Origin: Flavobacterium sp.
GTDB lineage: Bacteria > Bacteroidota > Bacteroidia > Chitinophagales > Chitinophagaceae
Direction of reading: 5' to 3'
Length of the DNA stretch: 42,639 bases
Assembly: GCA_030053925.1 (NCBI GenBank)
Contig: JASGCX010000004.1
Coordinates: 29,633 to 72,271 of the forward strand
Position numbers and translations under genes: made by a program. Under the pieces are notes generated by a model that saw nothing but the letters and a program-made list of their open reading frames with translations, ran no database searches and was not told the DNA's origin. Positions 1 to 7,567 of the stretch are shown in pieces; the first letter of the stretch is position 1; the number at the start of each line of letters is the position of its first letter.

Positions 1-21
1 AGTGAAATGCGAAACGTAAAA

Positions 22-1329
22 TTATAAAACAACTACTTCGGTTACCGCATCTACATTAATAACGCCGTACACGTGTGGGAAAAGCATATCTACGTCTGTT
101 GCTTGTTCGTATTTTAAACGATGCACCAATTTAGTGGGATCAATTACCAATTTTACCAAGTTGGTTTGTGTAGCAAAAAAGCGCTCTAATGTGCCAGCTA
201 CCTGTGCATCTGTACTGCAATGTATAAAGCCTTCGCTATCTAACGATTCGGCTTGGTAGTAACCTTTTGATAAAGCATTTTTCCAATTTTCTGCACTGGT
301 TATGTGGTATATTAATGTCTCTTTAGGGGCTAGGGGCATCAACACTCTTGGAATTCTATTTTCAAGCATCATACTATCTACCAAAACAATGGCTGCACAA
401 GCTTCTACAATTACCGGTGCTCTTAATGCTACACATAAATCGTGGCGGCCTTTAATGGAAAAATCTTCCATTTTTCCTGTTTCCCAGTTAAGGCTATGTT
501 GCACTTTTGGTGTAGAGGATGTTGGTTTTATGGCCAATCTAAATACTAAATTGTTGCCATTGCTAATGCCTCCCACAATGCCTCCTGCATGGTTGGTGGT
601 GGTTTTGCCACTCATGTTTTCAATTACATCGTTATGTTCGGTACCAAACATGGCTGCTGCTGCAAAGCCGCTACCAAATTCAATACCTTTTACCGCAGGA
701 ATAGCAAACATCATGTGTGCCAAAGTAGATTCTAACGAATCGAAATAAGGTTCGCCCAAACCAACAGGCAAGCCCTTTACCACACATTCTACCAAGCCAC
801 CCACCGAATCTTTGGCATCTATGGCTTTTTGCAACCCTTGTTCTATATTTTTTAATCCGCCAACTTCTGTTAAGGTTGCCGTTACTGTAATTTGTTGTAA
901 TAGTTTTTTGGCAATTGCACCTGCAGCTACTAAACCCGTTGTAAGCCTTGCACTAAAATGCCCACCACCTCTATAATCTTCGTTACCGCCAAACTTTTCG
1001 TGGGCTGTAAAATCGGCATGGCCTGGCCTAGGAAAACTTCTTTGCTTTTGATAATCCTCGCTGCGTGTATTGTTGTTTTCAAATAAAATGGTGATAGGAA
1101 AACCAGTGGTTTTTCCATTAAATACACCGCTTTTAAAATAAGGATAATCAGCCTCTTGCCTTGGTGTGGTGCCCTTGCCTTTACCACCTTTGCGGCGTTC
1201 TAAATCGGGCAATAAATCTTCGGCAGATAAATGCAAACCAGCAGGGCAGCCATCTATATTGATGCCCACACTTTCGCCATGGCTTTCGCCAAAAATGCTT
1301 ACCCTAAATATGCGTCCAAATGAGTTCAT
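22..1329 (-). CDS. aroC: Chorismate synthase fused to a C-terminal DUF952 domain
   Basis: Chorismate synthase converts EPSP to chorismate using reduced FMN and is the last common step of the shikimate pathway in the cytoplasm. Residues 1-330 look complete: FRVSIFGESHGESVG at the start, RRKGGKGKGTTPRQEAD, SFPRPGHADFTA, GGGHFSARLT, and GRHDLCVALRAPVIVEA near the end of the domain. Residues 339-435 are an added domain with IYHITS, ESLDSEGFIHCS and MLFPHVYG, which match DUF952, normally a separate protein of about 110 residues. At 435 residues the protein is longer than the usual 350-365. The join falls near position 315 with a short linker (PLAPKE). It is the last gene of the aromatic cluster; the role of DUF952 here is unknown. 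The synthase call is very secure and the DUF952 call is strong. Confidence 0.96.
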   Translation of the reverse strand: MNSFGRIFRVSIFGESHGESVGINIDGCPAGLHLSAEDLLPDLERRKGGKGKGTTPRQEADYPYFKSGVFNGKTTGFPITILFENNNTRSEDYQKQRSFPRPGHADFTAHEKFGGNEDYRGGGHFSARLTTGLVAAGAIAKKLLQQITVTATLTEVGGLKNIEQGLQKAIDAKDSVGGLVECVVKGLPVGLGEPYFDSLESTLAHMMFAIPAVKGIEFGSGFAAAAMFGTEHNDVIENMSGKTTTNHAGGIVGGISNGNNLVFRLAIKPTSSTPKVQHSLNWETGKMEDFSIKGRHDLCVALRAPVIVEACAAIVLVDSMMLENRIPRVLMPLAPKETLIYHITSAENWKNALSKGYYQAESLDSEGFIHCSTDAQVAGTLERFFATQTNLVKLVIDPTKLVHRLKYEQATDVDMLFPHVYGVINVDAVTEVVVL

Positions 1330-1386
1330 TAATTGTGCTTGTGTTGATGTGAATGATTGAATGACAAAGTAATCCTCTTCATAAAA

Positions 1387-1815
1387 TCAAGATAATAAAG
1401 TTTGAATGGCTATCGAATCGTTCACTTTGTTGAAACCTTTTGCTATCAATCCATCTTTTAAAAGCTTATCGCTTCACCATAGTATCGCATCAAGATGAAT
1501 GGTGGTGGCAACGAAGGCTGCGTCATCAATATCTTTTACTAAATCATATTCTAGATTTACGACTGCCAAAGACAGAGCTCTGTAGTAAATGATTCGTACC
1601 CGATTAAGTAAAGATTGTTTCAATGATATGATCGCTGATTCTGACAAGCGAGATAACCGAAATATTTTTTGGTAATGATTGTCTAATTCACTTTAAGTCC
1701 TTTCACCTATAAATAGTACGTGATTAACAGACAAAGCATCGAATAATTGATACGTTTTTCCCGTTGGTTTTATTAGGATGCTGAATAAGATATTTGTATC
1801 TAATACTATATTCAT
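1387..1815 (-). pseudogene. Decayed PIN-domain toxin (VapC-like)
   Basis: Read on the minus strand from the ATG at 1815, this frame gives 143 codons ending in TGA at 1387-1389, with two internal stops: TAA at 1693-1695 and TGA at 1474-1476. Ignoring the stops, it reads as a PIN ribonuclease: MNIVLDTNILFS with the first acidic residue, SELDNHY with the conserved glutamate, DIDDAAFVATTIHLDAILW and SDKLL. The second stop falls where relatives have the threonine-glycine of a WTGDK motif. PIN toxins cleave RNA and are paired with an antitoxin; the upstream partner is also broken and overlaps this frame (ATGA). It sits between aroA and aroC. Confidence 0.85.
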
Positions 1816-2041
1816 TTACATTCGATTCCAGCCTGTTTTAAAAACTCATTTGTATATGAACGTCTTTCCTTATTCACTTCTAATAACAATGCTTCCAACT
1901 CAGAACTTTCTTCTACATCAGAAAAAAAGCAGACTCTTTTTTAGGTGCTTCAATCACATCAATTAGCTTTTGAACATTGCTGTTGTACTACGATTTTGGT
2001 ATCCTCCCCACTATTTCATTTTCCAATATTTCTACTGACAT
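1812..2041 (-). pseudogene. Decayed antitoxin of the PIN toxin
   Basis: The frame starts at the ATG ending at 2041 (MSVEILENEIVGRIPKS), hits a TAG at codon 18, continues as VQKLIDVIEAPKKESAFF, and then needs one extra base in a run of seven T to continue as SDVEESSELEALLLEVNKER and NEFLKQAGIECK. It ends by overlapping the ATG of the PIN remnant, the usual toxin-antitoxin layout. The length of 230 bases, not a multiple of three, fits the single-base loss. The antitoxin role is inferred from size, position and the start of the protein; no DNA-binding motif is clear. Confidence 0.65.
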
Positions 2042-2072
2042 AATTAAAGTGTTTTGCCAAATTTATCAATTA

Positions 2073-3428
2073 TTATAACACTAACACCTTCGCTCCTAAT
2101 TTTTCAAGATGCTTGTAAAAGTTTGGATAAGATTTGTTGATGGCTTCGGCTTCATCAATTACCACTTCACCAGCAGTTCTTAAACCTGCAGTTGCACAAG
2201 CCATTGCTATACGATGGTCGTGGCGAGAATGTACATGTGCACCGTTCAAACCCTTGCCACCATTGATAATCATTAGGTCATCTTGCAAAATAATTTCTAA
2301 GCCCATTTTACCAAACTCATCTTGCAAAGTAATGCCTCTATCGCTCTCTTTATGTGCCAAACGGCTAACACCTTCAATCACTGTTTTGCCCTCGCAATAA
2401 GCTGCCAAAGCTACCAATGGTGGAAATAAATCTGGGCAATCTGTTGCGTTAAAATGAAATGCTTTAAGTACGCCCCCTGTGCCAAAAGGAGGGCGTGCAA
2501 CATCTATTTCGTAGTCTCTAATTGATAGCAAACAACCACAATGGTTAAGTGCTTCCAATATTTTTTTATCAGCTTGGGTAGAACATACATCTAAACCTTT
2601 TACGGTAATGTTGCCAGCAATAGCACCTGCCACCAATAAAAATGCTGCGCCGCTCCAATCGCCCTCAACGGTGTAAGAAGCCCCCTCGCCCCCAAAAGGG
2701 GGAATTTTAGAAGTAGTATAATTAAACACAAACTCCTCGTAATTTTTATTAATTGGCACATTCATATTGAATGCTTCCATTATTTTTAAAGTAAGGTCTA
2801 TATAAGGCTTACTCTTTAGATTTTTAACGTTGATTGTAATTGCCTCGGGTTGCAACTCCCCTCCTTTGGAGGGGCTGGGGGAGGCAGCAAATGCCATTAA
2901 TAAACCTGTTAAAAATTGAGAACTTAAACTACCATCTACCGTAATGTTTTGTGGTTGTAAAGGTCCTTTAATTTGTAGTGGTAATTTGCCGTTATTGGAT
3001 GTAATTTTTACACCAACCTGTGGCAAAACTTCGTCAAAAAAATCCATTGGTCTAGTTAACAAACTACCCTTGCCATTAATGGTAATTGGTTTGCTAGATA
3101 AAGCTGCAACGGGCGTAAACATTCTAATGCCTAAGCCACTTTCGCCACAGTTTACTACGGCCTCTCCAAGCCCCTCAAAAGGGTGGGTTGAAGTAGCAGC
3201 AACGCCTTTAGAATTAACCACCATTGTATTGTTTACAAATTTAACGGTAGCACCTAAATCTTCAATCATTTTTATAGCCGCTTGATCATCGTTAGATGTA
3301 CCAGGGTTTTGTATAAAAGACTGACCTACATGCAGCAAAGCCGCAGCACAAGCTCTTTGCATAGAACTTTTAGATGCGGGTGCTGTAATAGTGCCGGTTA
3401 ATGTAGATGGTTGTATGGTTGCTCTCAT
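2073..3428 (-). CDS. aroA: EPSP synthase (3-phosphoshikimate 1-carboxyvinyltransferase)
   Basis: Transfers the enolpyruvyl group of PEP to shikimate 3-phosphate, the sixth shikimate step. Visible motifs are the N-terminal TAPASKSSMQRACAAALL, NCGESGLGIRMFTPVAAL (phosphate and PEP contacts), a DCPDLFPPLVALAA block, SRLAHKESDRG and DHRIAMACA near the end. The 451 residues exceed the usual 410-430, partly because four GC-rich repeat copies are read in frame near residues 81, 182, 243 and 312 as THPFEGLGE, SPSPSKGGEL, PPFGGEG and RPPFGTGGV. None of them interrupts the catalytic motifs. The start codon overlaps the stop of the upstream 178-residue gene (ATGA), so the two are probably translationally coupled. 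Confidence 0.96.
   Translation of the reverse strand: MRATIQPSTLTGTITAPASKSSMQRACAAALLHVGQSFIQNPGTSNDDQAAIKMIEDLGATVKFVNNTMVVNSKGVAATSTHPFEGLGEAVVNCGESGLGIRMFTPVAALSSKPITINGKGSLLTRPMDFFDEVLPQVGVKITSNNGKLPLQIKGPLQPQNITVDGSLSSQFLTGLLMAFAASPSPSKGGELQPEAITINVKNLKSKPYIDLTLKIMEAFNMNVPINKNYEEFVFNYTTSKIPPFGGEGASYTVEGDWSGAAFLLVAGAIAGNITVKGLDVCSTQADKKILEALNHCGCLLSIRDYEIDVARPPFGTGGVLKAFHFNATDCPDLFPPLVALAAYCEGKTVIEGVSRLAHKESDRGITLQDEFGKMGLEIILQDDLMIINGGKGLNGAHVHSRHDHRIAMACATAGLRTAGEVVIDEAEAINKSYPNFYKHLEKLGAKVLVL
2471..2495. repeat. GC-rich palindromic repeat inside aroA (copy a)
   Basis: A C-run, AAAA and G-run form a short palindrome, read in frame on the minus strand as about residues 312-319 (RPPFGTGG). 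It belongs to a family of nine copies in this cluster with core CCCC-TTT(T/A/G)-GGGG followed by a second G-run. Confidence 0.55.
2680..2702. repeat. GC-rich palindromic repeat inside aroA (copy b)
   Basis: On the coding strand this is CCCCCTTTTGGGGG followed by CGAGGGGG, read as PPFGGEG near residue 243. It is one of the cleanest copies of the family, with a 5+5 palindromic core and the trailing G-run. Confidence 0.75.
2856..2884. repeat. GC-rich palindromic repeat inside aroA (copy c)
   Basis: Plus strand: CTCCCCTCCTTTGGAGGGG followed by CTGGGGGAGG. It is read on the minus strand as SPSPSKGGEL near residue 182, at a place where EPSP synthases normally have a short loop. The orientation is opposite to that of copy b, which shows the family can sit either way round. 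Confidence 0.75.
3161..3187. repeat. GC-rich palindromic repeat inside aroA (copy d)
   Basis: Coding strand CCCACCCTTTTGAGGGG followed by CTTGGAGAGG, read as HPFEGLGE near residue 81. It is a diverged member of the family with the same core and trailing purine run. Confidence 0.6.
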
Positions 3429-3961
3429 AAATTGATAACTTCTAAATCGGGATAAATGTCTGAAAACATTTTAAGTACTTTCTTTAAATATTGTTCCAAA
3501 TTTTCTTTTGAAAACGGTATGAGAATATACGTACTTGTGCTAAAATCTTCAAAATGCTGCCAATAGGTCGTGTCGAAAAAATTCAACATTAAAGCCCTGT
3601 ATATCCTAAAACGTTGCGTAAAATATTTTTGCTCTATTATATTTTTTGAAATGGTATTTACACCAACAAAAGCGAAACTGTAATTTGGATGTTGATATAG
3701 GAGGTCAAGCATTATATCTAGGCAAGTACGTACTATTCTTGACGCTTCAAAATCATTAACCAAAACATTAAACTTGTTAGGGCTATCTTTTAACAGTGAA
3801 GGGAAAAATTTAGGAACAAATACATTTAGATTATATTCTTCAACCAAAACGATATATCTTCTTTTGGAAGATCTAAAATCGTAAATAAATTCTCTTACAA
3901 TCTGTTGCCCTATTATTGATTTCTTTTGGATTAATTTATATGGAAAGCTTTTATCGAACAT
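3425..3961 (-). CDS. Unknown protein of 178 residues between aroB and aroA
   Basis: I do not recognise this as a characterised family. It is soluble (no signal peptide or membrane segment), with a basic N-terminal part (RSSKRRYIVLVEEY) and a middle segment YSFAFVGVNTISKN, then QRFRIYRALMLNFFD. The pattern recalls uncharacterised Bacteroidota proteins that end in a conserved RFRxYR-type helix. The reading frame extends to a GTG at 3985, but the first ATG is at 3961, one base after the stop of the 54-codon gene, so I chose that start. It overlaps aroA by four bases. Its position as the second gene of a small pair in the aro cluster suggests a toxin-antitoxin-like module; that is inference only. 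Confidence 0.75.
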   Translation of the reverse strand: MFDKSFPYKLIQKKSIIGQQIVREFIYDFRSSKRRYIVLVEEYNLNVFVPKFFPSLLKDSPNKFNVLVNDFEASRIVRTCLDIMLDLLYQHPNYSFAFVGVNTISKNIIEQKYFTQRFRIYRALMLNFFDTTYWQHFEDFSTSTYILIPFSKENLEQYLKKVLKMFSDIYPDLEVINL

Positions 3962-3962
3962 C

Positions 3963-4127
3963 TTATGCCAAATATTGATAGGCACTATTTCTTAATGCTT
4001 TTGCTTCCGAGGGGGTTATTTGACGCATTGAAACAATATTTCCACTTTTCGTTTTTATTGCAACAAAAAGTGGTGAGTTCTTTTGCGATTTTAATGCCGC
4101 CTTTGTTGGTTTTAATACTGTGTTCAT
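3963..4127 (-). CDS. Small unknown protein (54 residues), first gene of a pair
   Basis: An ATG-initiated frame reading MNTVLKPTKAALKSQKNSP, then LFVAIKTKSGNIVSMRQITP and ending NSAYQYLA. It is basic at the N-terminus (five lysines in the first 16 residues), has no signal peptide and no recognised domain. It ends one base before the ATG of the 178-residue gene, so the two look co-translated. I include it because the tight junction fits a real gene better than chance. It could be an antitoxin-like partner of the downstream protein. Confidence 0.6.
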   Translation of the reverse strand: MNTVLKPTKAALKSQKNSPLFVAIKTKSGNIVSMRQITPSEAKALRNSAYQYLA

Positions 4128-4148
4128 ATTTCAAATTTAACTGAGTTT

Positions 4149-5201
4149 CTATAAACCAAAAATAATTTTTTCTACTTCTGCCAAAGGCAATTGCTTAACA
4201 ACACCTTTGCCAATTTTCTCTAACAGAATATAATTAATGGTTGCTTTATCTCTTTTCTTATCCATTTTTAATACTTCTATGGCTTTGGTTTTATCAAAAT
4301 TCATTTGTGTAGGTAAGCCATATTTTGCCAATATTTGTACCACGGCATCGCTTTGTTTAAACTTCAATAATTGCTTAGAAATAATGCCTGCGTACACCAT
4401 ACCTATTGCCACGGCCTGACCATGATACAATTCGTATTCATTTTCTAAAGCATGCCCTAAAGTGTGGCCGTAGTTCAAAAGTTTTCTATCGCCTTGTTCA
4501 AACTCGTCTTGCTGTACTATTTTGGTTTTAAGCTTGGCATTGCGTTCTACCAACTTAGCTAACAGTTCTTTATTGGTTCTAAATTTAACGAAGCTATTTT
4601 CTTTCAATAGCTTAAACATGGGTGCATCTTTAATGCAAGCATGTTTAATAATTTCTGCAAAACCATTGCTCCAATCGGCTAGCGATAAAGTTTTTAACAA
4701 ACTAACATCATACAACAAAAACTTAGGTTGGCGAATAATGCCAATCATGTTTTTATAAATACCTACATCAATACCATTTTTACCGCCAATGCTAGCATCT
4801 ACCATGGCTAGTAATGTGGTAGGTACAAAACCAAAGGCAATACCACGCATATAAATACTGGCTACATAGCCTGTTATATCGGTAATTACACCACCACCAA
4901 TGCCTATTAAAGTCGATTTTCTATCGGCTTGTAAAACAATTAGTTGGTTGATGATAACATTGATAGTGGTTTGGTTTTTATGCTTTTCGCCCACAGGAAT
5001 AACAATGGTTTTAAAGCCTTTAAATTTTGCTGCGTGTAAAGCATTGATATTTTCATCGGTGATGATGATAGCATGTGAGGGGTCTACTATTTCGTGTAAT
5101 TGCTTGATAGAAGCATTAAAATAATAATCAACAGAAGCTGTAGTAAATTGAAAAGTTTGTTTGCCCCTAACCCCTAAAGGGGAATTAAGATTTTTTGCCA
5201 T
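4149..5201 (-). CDS. aroB: 3-dehydroquinate synthase
   Basis: Cyclises DAHP to 3-dehydroquinate, the second shikimate step, using NAD and a divalent metal. The 350 residues match the family length. Motifs seen: PVGEKHKNQTT, the glycine-rich NAD site GGGVITDITGYVAS, PTTLLAMVDASIGGKNGID, and the metal-binding GHTLGHALENEY followed by HGQAVAIGM. Residues 7-13 (SPLGVRG) come from a GC-rich repeat copy just behind the start codon, in a part not needed for catalysis. It lies between the small 54/178-residue pair and DAHP synthase, all on the same strand. Confidence 0.96.
   Translation of the reverse strand: MAKNLNSPLGVRGKQTFQFTTASVDYYFNASIKQLHEIVDPSHAIIITDENINALHAAKFKGFKTIVIPVGEKHKNQTTINVIINQLIVLQADRKSTLIGIGGGVITDITGYVASIYMRGIAFGFVPTTLLAMVDASIGGKNGIDVGIYKNMIGIIRQPKFLLYDVSLLKTLSLADWSNGFAEIIKHACIKDAPMFKLLKENSFVKFRTNKELLAKLVERNAKLKTKIVQQDEFEQGDRKLLNYGHTLGHALENEYELYHGQAVAIGMVYAGIISKQLLKFKQSDAVVQILAKYGLPTQMNFDKTKAIEVLKMDKKRDKATINYILLEKIGKGVVKQLPLAEVEKIIFGL
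5163..5182. repeat. GC-rich palindromic repeat inside aroB (copy e)
   Basis: Coding strand CCCCTTTAGGGG followed by TTAGGGG, read as SPLGVRG at residues 7-13. Its position just inside the start codon means it lengthens the N-terminus without touching the NAD-binding fold. Confidence 0.75.
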
Positions 5202-5288
5202 TTTGTTAATCTTATATAAACTTGCAACGATGCCAAATTCAATAGTTATCGAATGAAAAACAGAACGCTGGTTAGCTAAAGAAGAAAA

Positions 5289-5377
5289 TCATTGCAAGGA
5301 ACTAGTATCTGAAAACAGATTGCTTCGTTCCTCGCAATGACGTTATGATGCTTCGCTCCTCGCAATGACGTTATGAT
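5289..5377. repeat. Palindromic repeat with a 28-bp tandem duplication
   Basis: The arms TCATTGCAAGGAAC (5289-5302) and GTTCCTCGCAATGA (5327-5340) are inverted copies with one mismatch. The right arm is part of a 28-bp unit (5322-5349) that is repeated directly at 5350-5377 with one base change and abuts the stop codon of the DAHP synthase gene. The CTCGCAATGACG word resembles a dispersed repeat that I recognise from many bacterial genomes. It may act as an mRNA-end structure after that gene. Confidence 0.7.
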
Positions 5378-6472
5378 TTATGAATTCATAATCTTGTTCT
5401 GATGGTTGATGCTTTCCATGTGCACGGCATCGAAGTATTTGGTAATAAACTCGTTGCTTAACCCTAGTTTTTCACCTTGTTTAAAGGCACGTTCTAAAAT
5501 TTCGTTCCAACGGTTGGTTTGTAAAATGGTGATGTTATTGTCTTTTTTGTATTGACCAATTTTTTCTGCCACTTTAATACGGGCACTTAAAATTTGCATT
5601 AACTCATCATCTAATTGGTTTATTTGCTGACGCAGTTTTTCTAAATTAGCATGTAATTCCTCCGAATTTACATCTTCAGTACGCCATTTAATACTACCAA
5701 TCATTTCGCCTAAACGGGTTGGGGTAACTTGCTGTTTAGCATCGCTCCAAGCGGTATCGGGGTCAATATGACTTTCTATAATTAAACCATCAAAATCTAA
5801 ATCAATTGCTTTTTGAGCAACGTCCATTAAGTTGTCGCGTCGGCCACAAATGTGCGATGGATCGTTAATCATCATTAATTGTGGGTTACGGCGTTTCATT
5901 TCAATAGCCAAATGCCACATTGGTGCGTTGCGGTATTCGGTATTGCCATAGCTGCTAAAGCCCCGGTGAATTAACCCAATTTGTTGAATGCCCGCTTTTG
6001 CTACACGCTCTACTGCACCTAACCACAATTCTAAATCGGGGTTCAAAGGGTTTTTAATTAATACTGGCACATCTACACCACGCAATGCGTCTGCAATTTC
6101 TTGCACACTAAAAGGGTTAACCGTTGTACGAGCCCCCAACCATAAAATATCTACACCAAAATGTAGTGCATCTTCTACTTGTTTTGCGGTTGCTACTTCT
6201 ACGGCTACCGGCAACCCTGTTGCTTTTTTAGCGGCTTGTAACCAAGGTAAACCTTTGGTACCAATACCTTCAAAACTTCCAGGGCGTGTACGTGGCTTCC
6301 AAATTCCGGCACGTAATACATCTACTTTACCAGTGGCAGCTAGTTGTGTGGCAGTTGCCATTACTTGCTCTTCTGTTTCGGCGCTGCATGGGCCGCTAAT
6401 AATTAACGGACGTTTGCTCCACGCTGCTTGTGTAACCTCTTTCATTGTTGGGGTTGCAATTGTTGCTTCCAT
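5378..6472 (-). CDS. DAHP synthase - chorismate mutase bifunctional enzyme
   Basis: Entry step of the shikimate pathway (PEP plus erythrose 4-phosphate to DAHP), joined to the branch-point mutase that turns chorismate into prephenate. Residues 1-260 are a type I beta (KDO8P-like) DAHP synthase: IISGPCSAETEEQV, RAGIWKPRTRPGSFEG, LWLGARTTVNPF, LIKNPLNPDLELW, NDPSHICGRR and IESHIDP. Residues 270-364 are an AroQ-type mutase helix bundle (LRQQINQLDDELMQILSARI, VAEKIGQYKK). In known fusions of this kind the mutase domain lets prephenate or chorismate regulate DAHP synthase. The 364 residues match the Bacteroidota form. It lies downstream of the MntA/HepT module. Confidence 0.95.
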   Translation of the reverse strand: MEATIATPTMKEVTQAAWSKRPLIISGPCSAETEEQVMATATQLAATGKVDVLRAGIWKPRTRPGSFEGIGTKGLPWLQAAKKATGLPVAVEVATAKQVEDALHFGVDILWLGARTTVNPFSVQEIADALRGVDVPVLIKNPLNPDLELWLGAVERVAKAGIQQIGLIHRGFSSYGNTEYRNAPMWHLAIEMKRRNPQLMMINDPSHICGRRDNLMDVAQKAIDLDFDGLIIESHIDPDTAWSDAKQQVTPTRLGEMIGSIKWRTEDVNSEELHANLEKLRQQINQLDDELMQILSARIKVAEKIGQYKKDNNITILQTNRWNEILERAFKQGEKLGLSNEFITKYFDAVHMESINHQNKIMNS

Positions 6473-6518
6473 TTTTGTTGTTTTGTTCCTTGTAAAGACG
6501 ACACCGTTTGGTCTAGAG

Positions 6519-6540
6519 CATTACAGGATGTGATTGTTAA
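6519..6540. repeat. 22-bp direct repeat, distal copy flanking mntA-hepT
   Basis: CATTACAGGATGTGATTGTTAA is identical to 7199-7220. This copy lies 12 bp past the hepT stop and 46 bp before the DAHP synthase start. Together the two copies bracket the mntA-hepT module exactly. Confidence 0.85.
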
Positions 6541-6551
6541 TACTGCTTATA

Positions 6552-6893
6552 TTATTTTTTATTAAGCAACTCGTTTACTTCTGATAATAAAATTGGGATG
6601 TCTTTAATAACAATTTTCCAGATAATTACATCATTAATATTGTCGTAAGCATGAATTATTTTATTTCGCAAATCCACAATGGTTCTTGCATAGGACAATG
6701 GCACTGTATCATTCAATTTTAGTAACCGATTCATTGCTTCACCAATTATTTCTAGCTCTCTTTCTACTGCTCTACGTTTTGTTTTATTGGCTTTGTATTC
6801 TGCAAAAACACGACGACCTTCTAAATGTTCATCAATAGATAATGCTGCTACTTGCATATCCAGCAACAGTTTCTTTTCCTCTAAACTTATCAT
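6552..6893 (-). CDS. hepT: HepT-like ribonuclease toxin (HEPN domain)
   Basis: HEPN-family toxin of the MntA/HepT type II system, an RNase in characterised members. The 113-residue all-helical protein carries the hallmark R-x4-H-x-Y motif as RNKIIHAY at about residues 76-83, after the typical RAVERELEIIGEAMNRL helix. Its start codon overlaps the stop of mntA (ATGA), the standard antitoxin-first arrangement. In known systems MntA AMPylates the tyrosine of this motif to neutralise the toxin, and that tyrosine is present here. The frame is intact, so the module could be active. Confidence 0.9.
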   Translation of the reverse strand: MISLEEKKLLLDMQVAALSIDEHLEGRRVFAEYKANKTKRRAVERELEIIGEAMNRLLKLNDTVPLSYARTIVDLRNKIIHAYDNINDVIIWKIVIKDIPILLSEVNELLNKK

Positions 6894-7201
6894 ATCAACT
6901 GCATTTTATGACTATCAATGCTTTGAATTAAATAAGGATTTTGTAAAGTTTCTTCCGCTACTAAATCCACATTCTTTTTCAATAAACTTTCTAAAGCATG
7001 GCTCAATGCAAAATAATTATCAGCATAAGTTATAAAGTGCATGTCTTCGGGAAATGAAATGATAAAATCAACATCGCTGTTTTCTGTCATAGTACCTTTT
7101 ACAGCACTGCCAAAGGCGTAAGCTTTTACAACACCGTATTGATGCATCAGTGTTTTTATCTGATCCAAATTTTGGGTTAATATGTTGCTTACTTCTGTCA
7201 T
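6890..7201 (-). CDS. mntA: MntA-like nucleotidyltransferase antitoxin
   Basis: Minimal nucleotidyltransferase that neutralises HepT by AMP transfer in characterised pairs. The 103 residues contain the GS-x10-DxD signature as GSAVKGTMTENSDVD near residue 32, which holds the metal-binding aspartates. Its ATG (7199-7201) lies inside the 22-bp direct repeat, so the repeat supplies the start codon and 5' region. It overlaps hepT by four bases. The upstream gene (DUF5615) ends 22 bp away on the same strand. Confidence 0.9.
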   Translation of the reverse strand: MTEVSNILTQNLDQIKTLMHQYGVVKAYAFGSAVKGTMTENSDVDFIISFPEDMHFITYADNYFALSHALESLLKKNVDLVAEETLQNPYLIQSIDSHKMQLI

Positions 7202-7220
7202 TACAGGATGTGATTGTTAA
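7199..7220. repeat. 22-bp direct repeat, proximal copy containing the mntA start
   Basis: Identical to 6519-6540. It fills the whole gap between the DUF5615 stop (7223) and mntA and includes the mntA ATG. Removing the module and one copy would leave a normal gene junction, which points to insertion with, or recombination between, these repeats. Confidence 0.85.
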
Positions 7221-7222
7221 AA

Positions 7223-7567
7223 TTATTTTTTTATGCTTGAACCGATGACAATCTGTACACCTATTTTCTGTTGTCTTAGTTCAGAGATAATAGCATCAAA
7301 AAAGCTCATAATGGTTTCATAAGTATTATCGTGCGCTATTAGAACCACTACCCTAACAGGATAATTTTTAAAATTTTGCTGAAAGGATAAATTGTTATCT
7401 ATTGTTAAAAACGTATCGAACTGTTCAGCAATCATTAGCCTCACCAATTCGCCATTTTTAGTGCCCAACCACTGCATATCTCTTGTGGTAAAAACATTAA
7501 TACCAGCTTCTACAAAACGGTATTTTAATTTTACGGGCAAGTTCTCATCCAATAACAGTTTCATCAT
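7223..7567 (-). CDS. DUF5615 PIN-like protein (putative toxin)
   Basis: A 114-residue PIN-like fold protein: KLLLDENLPVKLKYRF at the start, DMQWLGTKNGELVRLMIAEQ, LTIDNNLSF and VVVLIAH. The acidic residues in LLLDEN and LTIDNN fit the metal-binding positions of the PIN-like DUF5615 group. It overlaps the upstream DUF433 gene by 23 bases (or 20 if the second of two adjacent ATGs is used), the layout typical of this pair. RNase toxin activity is inferred from the fold; it is not shown for this protein. A second such pair lies at 35422-36011. Confidence 0.8.
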   Translation of the reverse strand: MMKLLLDENLPVKLKYRFVEAGINVFTTRDMQWLGTKNGELVRLMIAEQFDTFLTIDNNLSFQQNFKNYPVRVVVLIAHDNTYETIMSFFDAIISELRQQKIGVQIVIGSSIKK

